A DNA stretch of 6,478 bases from the NCBI GenBank assembly GCA_002509665.1, contig DADN01000217.1, positions 10,997-17,474 of the forward strand, in the 5' to 3' direction. The DNA is from Methanobacterium sp. UBA8. Its GTDB lineage: Archaea > Methanobacteriota > Methanobacteria > Methanobacteriales > Methanobacteriaceae. The first letter of the stretch is position 1, and every line of letters starts with the position of its first letter. Below are positions 4,851 to 6,478 of this stretch, one piece after another. A program made the translations under genes and the position numbers. A model generated the notes under the pieces. The model saw only the letters and a program-made list of their open reading frames with translations, had not been told where the DNA came from and ran no database searches.

Positions 4851-4874
4851 GTTAGGAATCTATGATTTCCTAAC
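4851..4874 (+). repeat. Hairpin directly after the lemA stop codon
   Basis: GTTAGGAATC (4851-4860), loop TAT, then GATTTCCTAAC (4864-4874) makes a 10-bp stem with one bulged T. No U-tract follows, so it is more likely an RNA stability or processing element within the lemA transcript than a full terminator. Confidence 0.5.
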
Positions 4875-4946
4875 TTTCTAAAATTAAATTTGCGAAGTTG
4901 AAGGAAACTAGAGGTTTCCTGAACTCATAAATAAAATTTATGAAGT
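4874..4946 (+). repeat. Hairpin repeat copy 2 (between lemA and the DUF2207 gene)
   Basis: It shares AAAATTAAA (4880-4888) and TTGCGAA (4890-4896) with the copy at 3969-4042. Two hairpins follow: AGGAAAC/GTTTCCT (4902-4920, flanked by AGTT/AACT pairs) and TCATAAAT/ATTTATGA with an AAA loop (4925-4943). The second stem ends one base before the ribosome binding site GTGAT of the next gene. Confidence 0.5.
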
Positions 4947-4952
4947 GATTAA

Positions 4953-6478
4953 ATGGACAAAAAGTATTTTATTTCCATAATTTTATTATTTTTATTTATA
5001 ATTTCCGCATTCTCAACTGCAGCATTTGCAAAGGATTATTCTATACCTTCTCTTGATATGGATCTCTTTCCACAGAGTGATGGGTCGCTGCATGTTAAAG
5101 AGGTTATTCATTACTCGTTTACAGGGACTTATAATGGAATATACAGGGATATACCGATAAGTGGTAACCAGCAGGTGAAAAACATAAAAATATCTGCTCA
5201 GGGAGCTTATACTAATTTTAGCACATCCTATTCGGGAGGAATGGAACGTATAAAAGTATATTTATATTCTAACCCTCAAAAAACATCCCCTATAACTGAT
5301 AAAGATGTTACTGTTACCATTGAATATGATTTTTTACATGGAATTAAATTCTACAACGATGTAACTGAACTACAGTACGAATTAGTAGGTACACAGTGGG
5401 ACAAAGATATTGGGGCAGTTAACGCAAATATACACCTTAAATCAAGTAATGGTGTACAATACTGGTTAAATCCACCTTATCTTGCTGAAAATTCCAGCTG
5501 GAATGCCAATACATTAAATGTAGTGGGTAAAACAGTTCCATCTGGGGATTATTTTGAACTTAGAATGGTCATACCTAAAAGTCAATTCGCAGCAAACCCT
5601 ACAAATGGAATTATAATAAATCAGAATGGTTTAAGTCAAATAGAGAAGATTCAAAACGATTATCAAAATGGAATAAACTTTAAATCAACTCTTTACTCAT
5701 TACTAGCAGTTTTATTCTTACTCGCATGTTTGGTACCGCTAATTATCTACTTCCGTTATGGAAGGGAGCCAAAAATCAACTATCAGGCTGAATATGAAAG
5801 AGATATACCAACCGATGATTTACCTGCAGTGGTAAATGCCATATCTGGTAAAGGGTTAGGTAAGAAAGTTGGTGAACCTGATATGGACGGGTTTAGAGCT
5901 ACTATAATGGATCTTATAGACCGTAAATATTTGCTGATACAGGATATTCCTCAAACACTTGAGAAAGATAAAGATAGGTCTGTTTCACTTAAAGTCAACC
6001 ATGATAAAAATTTGGATGAACTTGCAAATTTTGAATATGATGCAGTTACTATCCTGAAAAACTTTGAAGAAGAGGACGGTATCATTAATTTAGATGGACT
6101 TAAAAATGGTTTAAAGGATCGAGACACAGCACAATCCTTTAGAGAATCATACGGCATCTGGGAAAGTGATTTAAAAAGTGAATTTTTAAATGATGGAATC
6201 ATGGACCAGATATTCCTGAAAAAAGGAGATACATACCTCAAGATCTTTGGAGTAATTGGTCTAGTTGCTGCAGCACTGACATTCTTCTTTACAATAGCTA
6301 ATCCGCTGCCTGCAGCAATTTATGCTTTAATTGCATCTATTATTTTGGGAATAGTGTCTATTATTTCACTTGTCATGCCCCAAAAAGTTGCAGGGCAGTG
6401 GACTACTCATGGTGAAGAATTTGATGCTAAATGGCATAATTTCAAAAAATACATCCAGGATTTCAGCCTGATAAAGGA
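4953..6478 (+). CDS. DUF2207 family membrane protein (3' end beyond window)
   Basis: The frame is open from ATG 4953 to the window edge: 508 full codons, with no stop or frameshift. A signal peptide (residues 1-26, cleavage likely after AFA) leads into an extracytoplasmic beta-rich domain (about 27-244) with the family's hallmark LHVKEVIHYSFTGTYNGIYR (46-65) followed by DIPI. A membrane helix (247-267) ends in the basic RYGRE. A cytoplasmic region (about 274-429) contains EPDMDGFRATIMDLIDRKYL. Two more helices (about 431-451 and 455-477) precede a KWHNFKKYIQDFS segment. Family members are usually 600 or more residues, so roughly the last fifth is missing. GTGAT at 4945-4949, three bases before ATG, is the 3' half of the ribosome binding consensus and fixes the start. 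The family has no proven function; it is commonly found beside lemA, and a shared envelope role is likely. Confidence 0.9.
   Translation, partial: MDKKYFISIILLFLFIISAFSTAAFAKDYSIPSLDMDLFPQSDGSLHVKEVIHYSFTGTYNGIYRDIPISGNQQVKNIKISAQGAYTNFSTSYSGGMERIKVYLYSNPQKTSPITDKDVTVTIEYDFLHGIKFYNDVTELQYELVGTQWDKDIGAVNANIHLKSSNGVQYWLNPPYLAENSSWNANTLNVVGKTVPSGDYFELRMVIPKSQFAANPTNGIIINQNGLSQIEKIQNDYQNGINFKSTLYSLLAVLFLLACLVPLIIYFRYGREPKINYQAEYERDIPTDDLPAVVNAISGKGLGKKVGEPDMDGFRATIMDLIDRKYLLIQDIPQTLEKDKDRSVSLKVNHDKNLDELANFEYDAVTILKNFEEEDGIINLDGLKNGLKDRDTAQSFRESYGIWESDLKSEFLNDGIMDQIFLKKGDTYLKIFGVIGLVAAALTFFFTIANPLPAAIYALIASIILGIVSIISLVMPQKVAGQWTTHGEEFDAKWHNFKKYIQDFSLIK

Noticed and set aside
5951..6241. 96-codon minus-strand frame rich in Ser and Phe
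   Set aside because: Complement of the DUF2207 cytoplasmic region; the Ser/Phe bias comes from antisense reading of GAA/AAA codons.

Overview
The window looks like chromosomal DNA from a low-GC methanogenic archaeon, most probably a Methanobacterium or close relative (inference from protein style and signals; no search was run). Supporting signs are archaeal TATA-like boxes upstream of genes, ribosome binding sites that match parts of GGAGGTGAT, one gene that looks leaderless, very AT-rich gaps between genes, and a LemA plus DUF2207 membrane-protein pair.

Layout. (1) 139-1283, plus strand: a two-gene operon with an ATGA overlap. It encodes a ParA/Soj-type ATPase and a 123-residue partner that carries the ParA-activating N-terminal peptide of ParB proteins but no ParB DNA-binding or CTPase domain. 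A direct repeat (94-125 and 1512-1544) containing the palindrome AAGTTATAACTT flanks the operon, and three degenerate 14-bp repeats (1484-1525) lie downstream of it. (2) 1592-2713, minus strand: a radical SAM protein with a C-terminal helix-hairpin-helix, of the type predicted to act in DNA repair or modification. (3) About 2714-3484: a long AT-rich gap with one clear inverted repeat and no convincing gene. (4) 3485-3925, plus strand: a small membrane-anchored protein with a ten-cysteine C-terminal domain. Its best ribosome binding site points at an ATT codon rather than an ATG. (5) 3926-4283: a gap rich in secondary structure, holding a terminator, a possible branched RNA or miniature element at 3966-4079, and a possible 39-codon ORF that ends just before lemA. 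(6) 4284-4850 lemA and 4953-6478 a DUF2207 protein, which continues past the window end.

The par-like pair probably acts in DNA segregation or intracellular positioning. LemA and the DUF2207 protein probably form one cell-envelope unit. The gap before lemA and the gap between lemA and the DUF2207 gene contain diverged copies of the same hairpin element; the stems differ in sequence but both still pair. No CRISPR array, tRNA, rRNA, transposase or phage gene was seen. The most unusual points are the ParB-like tail on a non-ParB protein with its flanking repeats, the covarying hairpin elements around lemA, and the lemA ribosome binding site lying inside an 8-bp palindrome.
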